Translations under genes and position numbers: made by a program
Notes under the pieces: generated by a model
Seen by the model: only the letters and a program-made list of their open reading frames with translations
Databases searched by the model: none
Told to the model about the DNA's origin: nothing
Shown here: piece by piece, positions 33,912 through 45,845 of the stretch
Layout of the letters: the number at the start of each line of letters is the position of its first letter
Position numbering within the stretch: position 1 is the stretch's first letter
Assembly: GCF_024868665.1 (NCBI RefSeq)
Contig: NC_079890.1
Span: 29,901,071-29,965,070, forward strand
Length of the DNA: 64,000 nt
From: Triplophysa rosa
Taxonomy: Eukaryota > Chordata > Actinopteri > Cypriniformes > Nemacheilidae
Direction: 5' to 3'

Positions 33912-35189
33912 CCTAAATGTGGTCATCCAACTTTATAAATACTTATGTATATCTGACTGTACCCTTACCTCCAGTTTTATCTCATCGCTTCAAAGACTTC
34001 ATAGATGGCTTAAAGTCAAGACCACAATGTCAGATTATATCCAGTTAATGATATTTGGACATTATGAAGTAAACAATGCAGATGCATATCTGGGAAAATA
34101 TATACATATTAATATACAGTATATCATATTTTACATATATTACCTTAAATACATTAAATCTGACATCTTGTCTGTTGAAAGAAAAGCAATTTCTTGTCTT
34201 TCTCTCTTCCTCCTCTCCACTCACTTTGTAGTTGAGAGCACCTTCGCAGCCAAGACACTAGATACTCAAATGTTCTTATGAACCTCAAAGAGAAGGAACT
34301 CGTAAAAGGGATTTTTTGAAAGTGAGTGATGGCGAGAGATAAAAAGAAAGAGCTCAAGGTGAATAGCTTGAGAATACACATGTGGAGTGGCTTAAGCCAA
34401 AAGAATGAAAAAGAGAGCAATGAGGATAGTTGAGAAAGAAAGAGAGATCAGCCCAAAGTAAAGAAGTGTTGCAGAAGAATGATACATTTCAGGATTTAGT
34501 GGGGACGTGACAGGAGCGTATGAGGAATGGAAAGAGAAAGAGTGGGAGAGGATAAAGGGATAGATGTCACTAGCCGTAGGCCGGGTGAAAAAGGTGTCGG
34601 TCTTATAAGTTGAACATGTCATCGTGGGTCTGGACACAAGTCTTTCAGCTTAGTACAGACGCTTGCCTGACAAGACAAGCATAAAAATACTGACAGTTGG
34701 GGCAGTGTGTGTGGGGGGGAACGCACACAATAACACATTTGACAAAAATAAACTGTAGTCCACTAGTCTGGAACTGACATGCTGTTCATGCTATCATGAA
34801 TTGATTAGAATTCCCATTAGCTCTGTTGCTGCCTGTGGTTTTATAAGGTGGCTGGCTAAAAGAAGCATCCTTCCCGCCATGGATGCTCATTCGTTTATTA
34901 AGCCAGTGATGCATAACTGTAGTTTTTAGGTAAAACTCTGGATGTTGCTAGATTATATTGCTGATACGAAACATGTGATTGGAAAGTATTACCTTTGGAA
35001 AACCATTTTGAGGATTACATTTGTTTTTAAGTAGAACTCATTTAAGTAGAAAGAACGTAACAGCATGCAGTCTTTAATTTGCTTTGTTATATGATAGCTA
35101 TTCAAATGTAGGCATTTGTTCATATACAGTTTCTGGATTTTTTTTACATTTATGTTAATTCACATTACTGTATGTGTTGTAAGAATTGT
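33912..35189. other. Non-coding DNA, nothing recognised
   Basis: Includes a purine-rich part around 34310-34560. No gene recognised. Confidence 0.4.
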
Positions 35190-35457
35190 TTAAAGTCACC
35201 ATGAAACGGAAGTTGCAGTTGACTTCTTTTCCGTATTACATAGGCATAATTTGCGGGTGGATGGGTGGGTCATGTCCCCACCACTTTTTGCCAAAGTCAG
35301 TTTTGTCCCCACCACTTATTGTAAGAAATAAAAAATACGGAGCGTCTATTTACCCGTGCAAGTAGCCCGCTTTGTAAGCAGAGGCTATTTATACTAACTC
35401 CGGCTATCAGTTTCAGATTGGAATAGACAAAATGTAAGAAAGGCGCACAAAGCTTAA

Positions 35458-35527
35458 CTGCTCCGGTGGCGTAGAGCGTAAAGCAAGTGTTACCTCCTTC
35501 ATGTCGTCGTGGGTTCGCGACTGCTGT
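35458..35527 (+). repeat. tRNA-like segment inside the middle element
   Basis: GGTGGCGTAGAGCG resembles a pol III A box, and GTGGGTTCGCGACTG, about 40 bases later, resembles a B box. A second B-box-like motif in inverse orientation (GCAGATTCGAACCTGC, 37440-37455) sits in the right arm. No full cloverleaf could be folded, so this is a degenerate tRNA-derived or SINE-like segment and not a tRNA gene. Confidence 0.35.
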
Positions 35528-35977
35528 TTGCTGAACTTTTTCCCTATCACATATCAGATTGTAAAGGTATTTATTTTTAATAAAAAGATGAAAATATTAG
35601 AAAATGGCTGTTCAAGTCATACATGTACCAAACATTTTGCGCTTAATTGCAATTTGGTGCTATATATTCGTCCTTATTGTTCTCGACATGCGGTTGCTAT
35701 CGCCTATTGCAAGATTAATTACATTTTGATACTTGATAGAAAACTCCAATAAATGTAAAAAGTCACAACTTTGTAGTTTCATGAGTTCAAAACAAAATTT
35801 AGAAAGTTTGTTGTATATTTGTAGCCTATCATGCAATTTCCCCTGTATACTTGAACGTATGTCCTTATTAGCAGGGGGTTGTCAAACACCACATTTTTAA
35901 CATGGGGAAAACACATATTCGTTTCAGTAGTTTTTGTTTCATCACGAATTAATACGTTTAATTACGTACGGCAACAG

Positions 35978-37310
35978 GGTCCGTGTATCATTTGATCATT
36001 TGATTATTCCATTCAATATAACAAACGGAAAAAGAAAAAAAACAGTCGATATTTCGTTTTTCCGTTTTTCTGTATGCACAAAAATAAAAAAACGATGTTT
36101 TTCTTCTTATTTCAGCTTGAAACGGGAAATCCAATAAATAAATAAACCAAAACGAAATAACGACCCTAATTATAGGTTTTTCATTTTTGGGTGATTTTGC
36201 ACGGATTTCTGCGCGCGCAGGCGCACTGTGTGAGCGCGGCAGCGCGCCTAGAGCTCTTCACGAATCTCGCGATCGATCAGTTATCATTTACAATGGCTTC
36301 ACTCGAGCTGTACATGTTTCACATTCATCAAATGTTTATTAATAATATGACATATCACGAGATGTTGGAAAAGAGGCCATGCTCTCTGGGGAACACTGCA
36401 ACATTATTATGGTCCCTCCGTGAGGTACAGGCTCTGGCATGTTACCTAAAAACAGTAGCCTAATGTAAAAAAATCTGCATAATGGAAATTATTGCCTACA
36501 TAGACATAGGCACATGACTACAATCATTTGGCAGTTTACTTGGTTAATTTAGCTAAAACTGAGGTAATGTAATAGTGCAAATGACTAGCCTACACAAAAA
36601 CCACACAGTTTCAACACAAACTGAACATCTTTTATGAATTACTCTATAGCAGGACAGTAGTTTTAGCCGGGGGAACCTAATGAACTCGGTTGAGTGAGGT
36701 TACGGGGGGGAGGGGCTGTTCGCATCACATAACTTCTAAATTACAAAAGTAATTTATGGATTTACACCTTTGCTGCTGCAAGCCAGCTGTGGCTACTTAA
36801 TCGTTTACTTAAATTTCACATATTAAAAGCAATAATGCTAACCAACTTCGACTGTAAGCTCTGGAAAGTATTGTATGTGAACGTTAGGCATTGTTTAATA
36901 TATATATTTGAAATATTTTTCACCGTCATGTCCTCCTCTCTCAGTGTGACTCTTTTAGTGGGAGTGAAAAGTACAAACAAAGCATATGCAAATGCATTCA
37001 TTTCCATTTCGAGCTTCGCAAGTTCGCATGCACTTGATCCCGGTAAGCCGCTGTACATTGCGCATGCGCAAAGCGTGCGCGCGCAGAAGACCCTGGGAAA
37101 TCTCCCAAAAATGAAAAACCTATAATTAGGGTCGTTATTTCATTTTGGTTTATTTATTTATTGGATTTCCCGTTTAAAGCTGAAATAAGAAGAAAAACAT
37201 CGTTTTTTTATTTTTTGTGCATACGGAAAAACGAAATATCGACTGTTTTTTTTCTTTTTCCGTCTGTTATATTGAATGGAATAATCAAATGATCAGATGA
37301 TACACGGACC
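35978..37310. mobile_element. Inner DNA element with ~230-bp inverted arms
   Basis: GGTCCGTGTATCATTTGATC at 35978 and its near-inverse ending at 37310 extend into inverted arms of about 230 bases (35978-36200 and 37090-37310), including CAGTCGATATTTCGTTTTTC. CAACAG flanks both sides (35972-35977 and 37311-37316). The GC-rich interior edges carry GCGCGCGCAGGCGC and TGCGCATGCGCA. A 90-codon frame (36191-36463) is not recognised. It is non-autonomous; superfamily unknown. Confidence 0.8.
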
Positions 37311-38021
37311 CAACAGCCATCCTTACATATAATAAAGCACAACATGCTTTAAATTATATATTGATGAAAACATGATATAGTTTAAAAACAAATGGAAGCA
37401 GATCTGATATGTGATGTGAAAATTTAGAAGAGTGAGATCAGCAGATTCGAACCTGCTTCATCGCAGTGTCAATATTACTTGTCATGCATCTTTCACACTA
37501 ACGTTACGTCACTGAAGCCGTCGATAAAGCGGCACAGTTTTTATACTGTTTTCTAGAGGAGTCACCTACATGTTTCGCGCTTGTGACGTCCATGAATATT
37601 CCCAAGAGTTCTTACAGAAACAATTTATTAAAGTATTGCTTGTGTCGTCTTTGTCCCCACCACTTTTCAAAACAAAGTTACGCCACTGCCGTATTATGAC
37701 GTATATCCAAGTGAAACAGCTTTTGAAATTAGAAAAAAATGTAGGACGGGGATTTATTTTGCACCTACCTTTTTGTTGTAAATTGGGCCTGGAGGGGAGG
37801 GATAAAAATGCCTGGCCATTGGACAGTCAGTATAGTCCTACCCCTTTTCTATTGCTTACGTCATGTGGTGAAGAGTTGTTGTTGAGAGGGGAAAGGGAGA
37901 TTAATATTTTTGATTAAAGATTACAAATGCAAATGAATAAAAAAAATAATGGTGCGCACGGATAAATAATTTATAATAATCACAGCAACACTGTTCCTCT
38001 TTGATTTCATGGTGACTTTAA

Positions 38022-40005
38022 AGTTTGTTTACGGTTCACATAAGGTTGCGAAGGGCTAGCCGCCATCTCGTCTGTGACGTCAAATGACGCTTCTCGCAGA
38101 GGTCTGGGTTGATCGATCTGCCCCAAGTTCAGACGTCGGATAACTGACTTTGTCTGTTTTTCCACACATTTACTTCTGGAATTGAGGTTGGGAATATTCG
38201 AAATCTGAGTTGTCTGGAACGCAACATAAATCAGCCCACTGTTATGAAAGACCCACTTTTATAAAAGTATACTAATAAGTATACTATTTAAGTGTGTAAC
38301 TGTAGTATACTTTGAGTAGTATACAGTATTTTTCATTTGTACTACACTATATACTACAAGTTAACTTAGTAGTTATATTGATAGTCGATTCAATACCTTT
38401 AGCACATTTTTATAAGAGAACCTAACGCCATACATAACACTACTATGTTCCTATTTAGGTATTAGTTTTTCATACTTGAAGTATACCTTTAATGGCAATT
38501 TAAGTAGATTACAAGGTCATTTGTGAAATTTTGTACGGTCGCCATGTACAAAGAAGATCAGTGCATGTTGTATTTACTCTAACTGTTCCACCACAAAGCT
38601 GACTTGAACATGTATGTTTTTAAAACTATAGTATGTAAAACTACAGCAAAAGAGTAAACACAACAAGCTAAGCATGCATGCTTAAAATATTTCATTATAC
38701 TTTTATAGAGTAGGGCTGTATCTATATCAAAAGATTGAATTTTAATTTGTTAGACTTTTCTGTCAGAGTAAGTCAAGTATGCTTGAATGTAATGTTGGGC
38801 ATCTTTCTGATACATAAACAGTAGACTGAAAGTATACTTAATTTAGGGTGTTATAGTCTTATCTTATATTTCGTGTAAAAGTAGGCTATACTGATAGCAC
38901 GCTTGAATATTTTTTGTAAGGGATGATATAAAGATGTTTTTAAATATGCATCAGAATTTTTTTCTCTATTATATTAAATATTCAGCATTGCATATTTGTA
39001 TACTGTATAGGCCTATGTGTATTCACACTTATTTATAATCAACATTTCCCTAGCCTTTGTACGTTCTAGATTTATTTTCTCTTCTATTCATCACAGTGCC
39101 TTAGAATTGGGCCACAGCGAGGTATCTTAGAAGGCAGCATAATTAAGATGCCTACCATTTTGGAACAGCCTTTGCGTCTGGAGCATTAAAATGCTTCCTC
39201 GGTAGGCAGCTCAATACGTTTCAGAACAGAGCAATTAACATGTAGACATCAGACCTTCACTCTGTCTGTTTCTGTACAGCACAGACACACTTCCACCGTG
39301 TATTATGTCCGCAGCTGAATTAGTGCTTAGAAACCATTAAAAAAAATCCTCATCCACCATCCGGCTTCCGCACACCCTCTGCGTATCAGGGGGAAACGCT
39401 CCTGTCTGAGTCAGTTTGAGGGCCTCTGAAGAGTGTAAATGTTTGTGTGTTATCAGGGGCCTAGCATGTGTGCTTGTGTGAATGAGAGTCATGTTGGTGC
39501 AGAGGGAAATTAGTGTTTGGCTTTTAAAGGGATGATTGCTGAAATTCTGAAAGAAGAATCATTTGTTCCTGTCTCAACATTTTCGCTTCTGAAAGAAACC
39601 GCCACACAAGAGCCACCTGCCTCTCCAGTAGCTTCTTAATCAAAAACGAGAATAAAGGAAATGTGCAAAGTGTGTGTGTAAGGCCTCCTGTTTGGCCTTC
39701 TGCTGTGTCTTCCAACTGTGGAACCAAATGACTGCTGTAGTGTCAGTCCAAAGAACAGGGTGTGATGAGTGGGGATGCTCCAAACAGGCTAAATTTGTAA
39801 AAGAAAACAAAATCAACCATATTGGTGGATGCAATAAATTGCTCTAATGTAATTTAATACCTTACCAACCACACACAGTGATAAGGTTATATGTCTTTGA
39901 GGTAATATTTTAAGATGCTGACAATTGTTCTAAAAAATAAAAAGCATACATAATTGTGTCTTGTTGTCTTATTCGACGTAATAATCCTACTTTGTTTTAC
40001 TTTTG
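38022..40005. other. Non-coding DNA, AGTATACT-rich part at 38260-38900
   Basis: 38260-38900 contains many AGTATACT/AAGTATAC palindromic motifs typical of a fish MITE, but ends were not defined. 39090-39260 looks unique and possibly conserved (see findings). No gene. Confidence 0.4.
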
Positions 40006-40195
40006 TTAAAGGGACAGTTCATCCAAAAATAAAAATTCTGTCATCATTTACTCACCTTCGAGTTGTTCCAAATCTGTATACATTTCTTTGTTCTGATAAA
40101 CACAGAGAAAGGTATTTGGAAGAATGCTTGTAACCAAACAGTTCTTGACCACCATTGACCACCATAGTAGACAAATTACAATGGTAGTCAAAAAT
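40006..40195 (+). mobile_element. Palindromic MITE, left half only
   Basis: Starts TTAAAGGGACAGTTCATCC at 40006 and follows the Angel-like consensus to the first internal arm (CCATTGACCACCATAGTAG). It breaks at about 40195, where a different sequence starting GGGGCCTCATTTATAAAC begins. The right half was not found. Confidence 0.75.
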
Positions 40196-40739
40196 GCCCC
40201 ATGGGGGCCTCATTTATAAACATTGCGTACGCAAAACGATTTTATGTATTAATGCCTCGAACATTATTTATGAAGTGTAGCATGCGTACATACTCTTTTA
40301 CTGGTGTGAGTGGAGCCTTAATACAGGCAGAATGATTTTAAACTCCGTTTTCTCTTTTATGCACACATTTGATTAAATATTTCACTCTAATTAATGGAGT
40401 TCAGCACTAAAGTGACATATAGAAGTTAAACAAAAAGCATTGATATATTTCTAGTGCATGCGCTGCTTTTAAACACTTTTCTGTGGCATGTTACGCATTT
40501 TGATGTTAATGACAGCAAGGAATGCGAGGTGCATTATAATTCCTCTTAAACTGAATTGCAAAACTCGTGTTCTTAAACATATGTAATGTAGGCCTATATA
40601 AAACATTTCTAGCAAGAATAAAGATCAATGGTACACACTTTGATATTATGGACTTTGTGATATTGTGGACACTGCGCGATCCGGTGGTGGAGCGGTCCAT
40701 TGGCTCATATCTTCCACACGTCTCATACCCAGGGCTATA

Positions 40740-41625
40740 GCTAGATAATTCTGGGCCCCCTGAAAAAATATTGAAGTGGGCCCCCACCGCCTTCCAACTC
40801 ACACCGTGTCTACACCGGACACGACCGGCGCAACGCGGCATGACACACGGCTTGTTCTAATGGGATTGTCACGCCGCATCCAGTTTGGACGAAATTTTAA
40901 ATTATAATGGGTTCTAATGCATTCTATTGTCTCTTGTCGTGCTGCGCCACATCTGGTTGAGACACGGTGTAATAGAGGGAAATTTTATTTCAAGTTTTAT
41001 ATCATATAACATTGACGTAGTGCATTTGGGTTCTCTGTCCTTGCGTATAGACAGATACAGTATACTACAGTAGACTAATAGTAACTGATACAGATTATGC
41101 TACAAGTGTACTAGTGTGTTTTTTTTGTGTGTTTATAATTTGTTCAAATTAACCAGACTTTTATTTTGACGGACCGCTGCAAAGACATTTGAGTTTCAGT
41201 GCGAGTAGCTCCATGAGCTCCATGCTCCATGAGCATCCCGCAGGTAGTTACACATCTGCGTTATTAAGTTTTTACCCCTGGATAATGCGAATCCGTCTCT
41301 GTTCCACCTCGATTTTCAGTAACTCATTCTCCAGCTCTATAACTTCATTAAAGCATACTTCAGCTGAGCTGCCTGCTGCCTCAACTCTCACTGGTTTTAT
41401 TCACAAGCTAGGTGTCGGACTTTCAGACTAAACCATTAACTATTTTTGGGGAGGGGTAATCACAATTATTTAGAGAAACCTTTTCACCCTATTGCATGCT
41501 GTTGTGGATTTCATTAAAATCTCTTGAATACAATTCATTTATTAAAATTATTTACAAAACAGGTGACTTTATAGTATTGGGTTTTGTGAGACTCCTGGGC
41601 AGTGGGGGCCCCTAGAATTGTCACC
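40740..41625. repeat. Possible DNA element with GGGCCCCC-type inverted ends
   Basis: ATAATTCTGGGCCCCCTG near 40745-40762 is inversely related to GTGGGGGCCCCTAGAATTGT near 41602-41621. The interior has other repeat-like sequence (CACACCGTGTCTACACCGG). Target duplications were not resolved. Confidence 0.35.
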
Positions 41626-41671
41626 ATGGAAATATGCATATGAAAATTATATGTAGATGACATTATGCGTA

Positions 41672-41865
41672 AAGGTATAGTTCACCCAAAAAGGAAAACT
41701 CTGTCAGCATTTGCTCAGCCTCAGATTGTTCCAAACCTGTATAAATTGCTTTGTTCTGATACAAATATCTTTGTGTTCAACAGAACAAAATTTATGCAGA
41801 TTTGGACAAACTTGTGGGTGAGTAAATGATGACAAAATTTTCATTTTTTTCACTACCCAACAATG
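41672..41865. mobile_element. Short palindromic MITE copy
   Basis: GTATAGTTCACCC at the left and GTGAGTAAATGATGACAAAA with TTTTCATTTTTTTCACTA at the right are the outer parts of the Angel-like family. The long internal arms are missing. Central TTTGTGTTCAACAGAACAAA is present. Confidence 0.65.
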
Positions 41866-44800
41866 GGTAGTATTAGCCTCTGATATACTGTGCCCATGGT
41901 ATGATCAGTGTTTTAACTTAATTTAAATGGGTATTTTTGCAGCTACTTTTTATGATTAAGACATTTCCGCAGGTGTAGAGAGATGTTTGAGGTCAATAAA
42001 GAGACAACTGTGTTTAATAGTATTGCCTGTGGCATACTTCTTTTTTACGTGTACGCGAGCGTACTCATACAGCCAAACGCACAGCTTTGCAAAGTATACT
42101 GTTTTTGAATCGTACGCGTACTCACGGGTATTGACATATGCACGTTGCGACATATTGCAATACCTCTCCGGGCCTACAGGGGTCAGGTTTTCTTCTACTA
42201 CCTTGAATCGATGCTCCCAGGACACTGTTGCCACCTGGTGGTTAAACTAATTACTGCAAGAAATGGAATGCGCATGTGCGACCTACGCTTACTTTGTACG
42301 CGAGGTACCAAAATTCCGGCAATGCACTGTGCGCTGTCCCTCGCATTATGCGTAAAAAGGGAACTATACGTCAGCCTTAACAGTAGGCAAGCGGGAGAAT
42401 AGGTAAAGATCCAGTCTTGTTGGGTTAAAACTCAGCAGTGCAGCATCATGTTAGAAGCTTATCTTTGTTTTGAGCCTAGTGAATTTCTTCCAAGGCAGAT
42501 ATATGGAAAGGCCCTTGTAAAATAACTACCATGGCAACTAGGGTTTAGTGGTTGATTACCAGACATTGTTACTACTGTTAAACCACAATTAATGTGGGAT
42601 TTCCTCTAAGTGGTGGAAGAGGATTTTGTGTCAGAATTTGTCACTTTAATTTATTTTTTTATCACGGGGTGTCAGCATGATACCAAGTGTAATGTATCTC
42701 AGAGACACAATGAATGTGACCCCAAGTTCATATTTAACAGAGCTTACATGCAAAAGCCGTAGAGTTTAAACAGAAATTAAAGAAAGGATTTCATTCTGGA
42801 AGCATGTTACATTAAATGGAAGAAGTACTGAAATACTGGAATGCATGTCAAACTGGCTGACAGAAAAAAGAGTTTGAAAATAGTTTCAAGAGAACTACAG
42901 GCATCTGAATTTTTTAACAGACCAGAAACTGTTAAAATAATAAAAGCAGTCATGACAACAATGGCTTTAAAATAAGCTATATTAAATCATATTTTTACCC
43001 CAGCACAGCAGGTGGCAGTATGCACCTATTTACTCAGTTTGAAACCTCCCAGTAAACCAAAAGAAGAAAAACATGAGCAAAAGGTAAAATGTAAGAAAAT
43101 AACAATATGTCCCAGTTATCAAGGTAAAATCTCTTTACTACACTTTTCAGTAAATAATTAGACAGACAATATACACTGTGTTTTTTTTATTTTACAACAT
43201 TTTGAAGACTTTATTTCAGAATATGAATCCAGGCCCACACACATACTCCATATCATCAGATGCATCATATGGTCTTCACAATCTGCACACTCCTGCTATA
43301 CTTTAGAAGGCTTTTCAATGTCTCAGACGGGTCCTATGATGAATGAACATTCAACTGGAGTGAGTTGTGAGCAGCACATGTGTTAACAGGCAAAAACACA
43401 CACCCCCTAAAATGCTTGATTTCACCCGCTGTTGGCATAGGTGAAGGGGGACTTGTATACTGTAGGCTGTGTTTTAAGCCCCAGGCGTGGGAGGCAGTTG
43501 GAGAGGACTGCCATCTTGGAGTGCCCTCCAGTCATAAACAGATGGAGGTAGTGGCATCTTCTGCTAAGCTTCGCCAGCAGCGTGTAAGTCTCTGCCATTA
43601 TCATTCATTTATCCACCTTGTTTCTCTACGTTTTCAACACTACATATCCCAAAATCAGCTTGTGGGCCAGCAGTCATCAAACCATTGGTAGATTGTTGGG
43701 TCTGGAAAGTTTGGATCAGTCGCAGTGATGTGAATATTTTTTAATTCACTTTGCAAAAAACTTTCTTCTAAATATCGTAACTGCCAATATATACAGATAT
43801 AGCCTATACTGATGTGTCCTGAAATCCTGAAACCGTCACACTGTTAGTGTTTGTTGATTTGTAGTCATGTCTATAACAACTTAAAACCTGCTACCTTTAA
43901 ACTGACTGAGGTTGTCAAACTCTCTGGGTTTCTCACCTCAATGAAGTTATTTTCTTTGCTGTGTTTCATCATGTGGTTTCATTCATATTTTTCTCATTTG
44001 CTGGTTGGTGTGAGTCGTTTTTTGAGCATGGCAGATTGCTTGTCACGCTGTTGAAATCTCTCTTTACCAAAGCATGTGTGCTAGAAGGAGAGACACTTTC
44101 ACTTGGTTGCTCTTTCTCTTATTAGAGTCGGTTCACGCTGGTCATATGTGGGCTAATCATTAAAATTTGCTATAATAATAATGTTATTGTTCTGAAACTG
44201 AAACTATTAAATGTCGTTTTCTTTCCAGTGTCATAGACACATTGCTGGCCAGGCAACTCTTATCAGTCCTGGCCACACCAGTTAGTCTCAATGAACCAGA
44301 GACGTTTTTGAAAATAAGATTCCACCCTGCCAAATGCACGGCTATATTGGGATTGCGGGATGGGACAGAGCTAGATTTTAAGTGCTATTTACTTTGAAAA
44401 GGGAGTAAATCCTTCACCATAATGAGCTGTCAAATTCTGGCAGTAGAGTTTTGCTGCAAAGAGTTGTCACGCGGTTCATAGGGAGATTTGAGACACGCTG
44501 AGTATATGTGTGCATCTGTGCAGGTACATTTACAGCATTTCTGCTCATGTAGTCGCCTCTCCATGGAGTCATGCAGACCGAGATTTGATTTAACTCCCTT
44601 TAATAAAACATCAGTCAGTTATCATTTTTGAAACTTTATACAATTTTTGAATCCCAAATGTACTGCTTAAAAGATTTGGTTGGTTATCTTCAAAAAATAT
44701 TTTTTGAACAAGTTGGAACAAGTTTAACCAGGTGGAGAAACAAACAAAGAAAAAGAATAAGTGCTCAGTGAAATTATCTCTGCTTTTTCAATGGTCATTT

Positions 44801-45466
44801 GCATTACTTTAATCCTGCAACTTCAAACAGGTCCAAAAAGGCTTTGGAGCATAGCCGAAATTGAGTTGACCCATTTGAGTGCAGGGCAGTCTGCAAAATA
44901 TTCCCCCTCAGTCAAATTTAACTAATTAAACTTGTCAGTCAGTAGACACACATGACATTGCATTCATTTCCTTACTTTAGTTTTATGGATGTAACTTTGG
45001 AAACTTGTGTACAAAAGGCAAATTGAAAGCTTCATTATGATGAGACAATCGAGGTGATATAATTAGACAAAGAGGTGATATAATATTCTCATTTGTACTG
45101 AATGCTAAAATGAGACATTTTTCCTCATTGCAATCATTCAGGAACAAAATAATGATGATGTCCTGATGAACAGGTTGTTAGATATAATATTAAAGGTTGT
45201 TCTTAGCATGCTAAGATAATCAGTTATACATATATACTTTATTAAACTATGACCCACGCAGAAATTGAAAGTAAAGATTTCTCACTAAATGCAGGTTTAA
45301 TTTGTCAGCGTGGGTTGGCAGACAATTAAATAATCCACCCCTCACCAGCAGTAAATTTTAAGTGTTGTTGGGCCAGTAATTGCTGAACCATGTAATGACA
45401 GTTTGGGTGCCACTGTGGTGCAGGCGATGCATTTAGACTGAAAGGGAGCTTGAAAATAAACCTCTT
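41866..45466. other. Non-coding DNA with unassigned repeat-like parts
   Basis: 42030-42400 is rich in TACGCG motifs (GTGTACGCGAGCGTAC, CGTACGCGTACTC, TTTGTACGCGAGG) and looks like an unidentified repeat. 43010-43080 (CAGCAGGTGGCAGTATGCACC) resembles a fish repeat edge. No gene recognised. Confidence 0.4.
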
Positions 45467-45845
45467 TTAAAGGTCCAGTGTATGAAATCTAGTGACATCT
45501 AGGAGTAAGGTTGTGAATTGCAACCAATTGCTCACTCCACATCTCTACTGTGGCTGACACAGAACTGAGATGTGGTCACGTTTTGCTTCTTTGCAGAAGG
45601 AAATAACGTATTTACGAAATGAGCTCTGTGGAGCAGTTTGTCCGTTTAGGGCTACTGTAGAAACAACATGGCGGATCACATGCAAGGGGACCCGCTGTGT
45701 ATGCAGGTATACCTCATTCTAAGGTAATAAAAACAACGCTTCATTATGTTAGGTCTTTATACACCTCTGAAGACATAGTTATGTATTGCTTTTCTGTCAA
45801 GAAATCCAATATTATATACATAAAAAAACCACATTGGACCTTTAA
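45467..45845 (+). mobile_element. TTAA MITE (AAAGGTCCAGTG family)
   Basis: TTAAAGGTCCAGTG at 45467 and CATTGGACCTTTAA ending at 45845 are inverted termini with TTAA at both ends; length 379 bp. It is non-coding; the 63-codon frame at 45697-45888 runs out of the element. A partial minus-strand copy is at 19840-20006. Confidence 0.8.

Larger units (their letters stand above)
35239..37688. mobile_element. hAT-type element, middle layer, 8-bp target duplication
   Basis: CCGTATTA occurs at 35231-35238 and 37689-37696, directly outside the ends. The left end is CATAGGCATAATTTG; the inverse of the right end is CAGTGGCGTAACTTTG. The subterminal GTCCCCACCACTTTTT (35275) is mirrored by GTCCCCACCACTTTTC (37652, inverse sense), so the arms are partly inverted. 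An 8-bp duplication with CAGTGGCG-like ends fits hAT. No transposase was seen. Confidence 0.75.
35194..38017. mobile_element. TTAA MITE, outer layer of a three-level nest
   Basis: Inverted termini AGTCACCATGAAA (35194) and TTTCATGGTGACT (ending 38017) are each bounded by TTAA (35190-35193 and 38018-38021). Its own sequence is only the arms 35194-35238 and 37689-38017. Everything between was inserted later. Confidence 0.75.
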
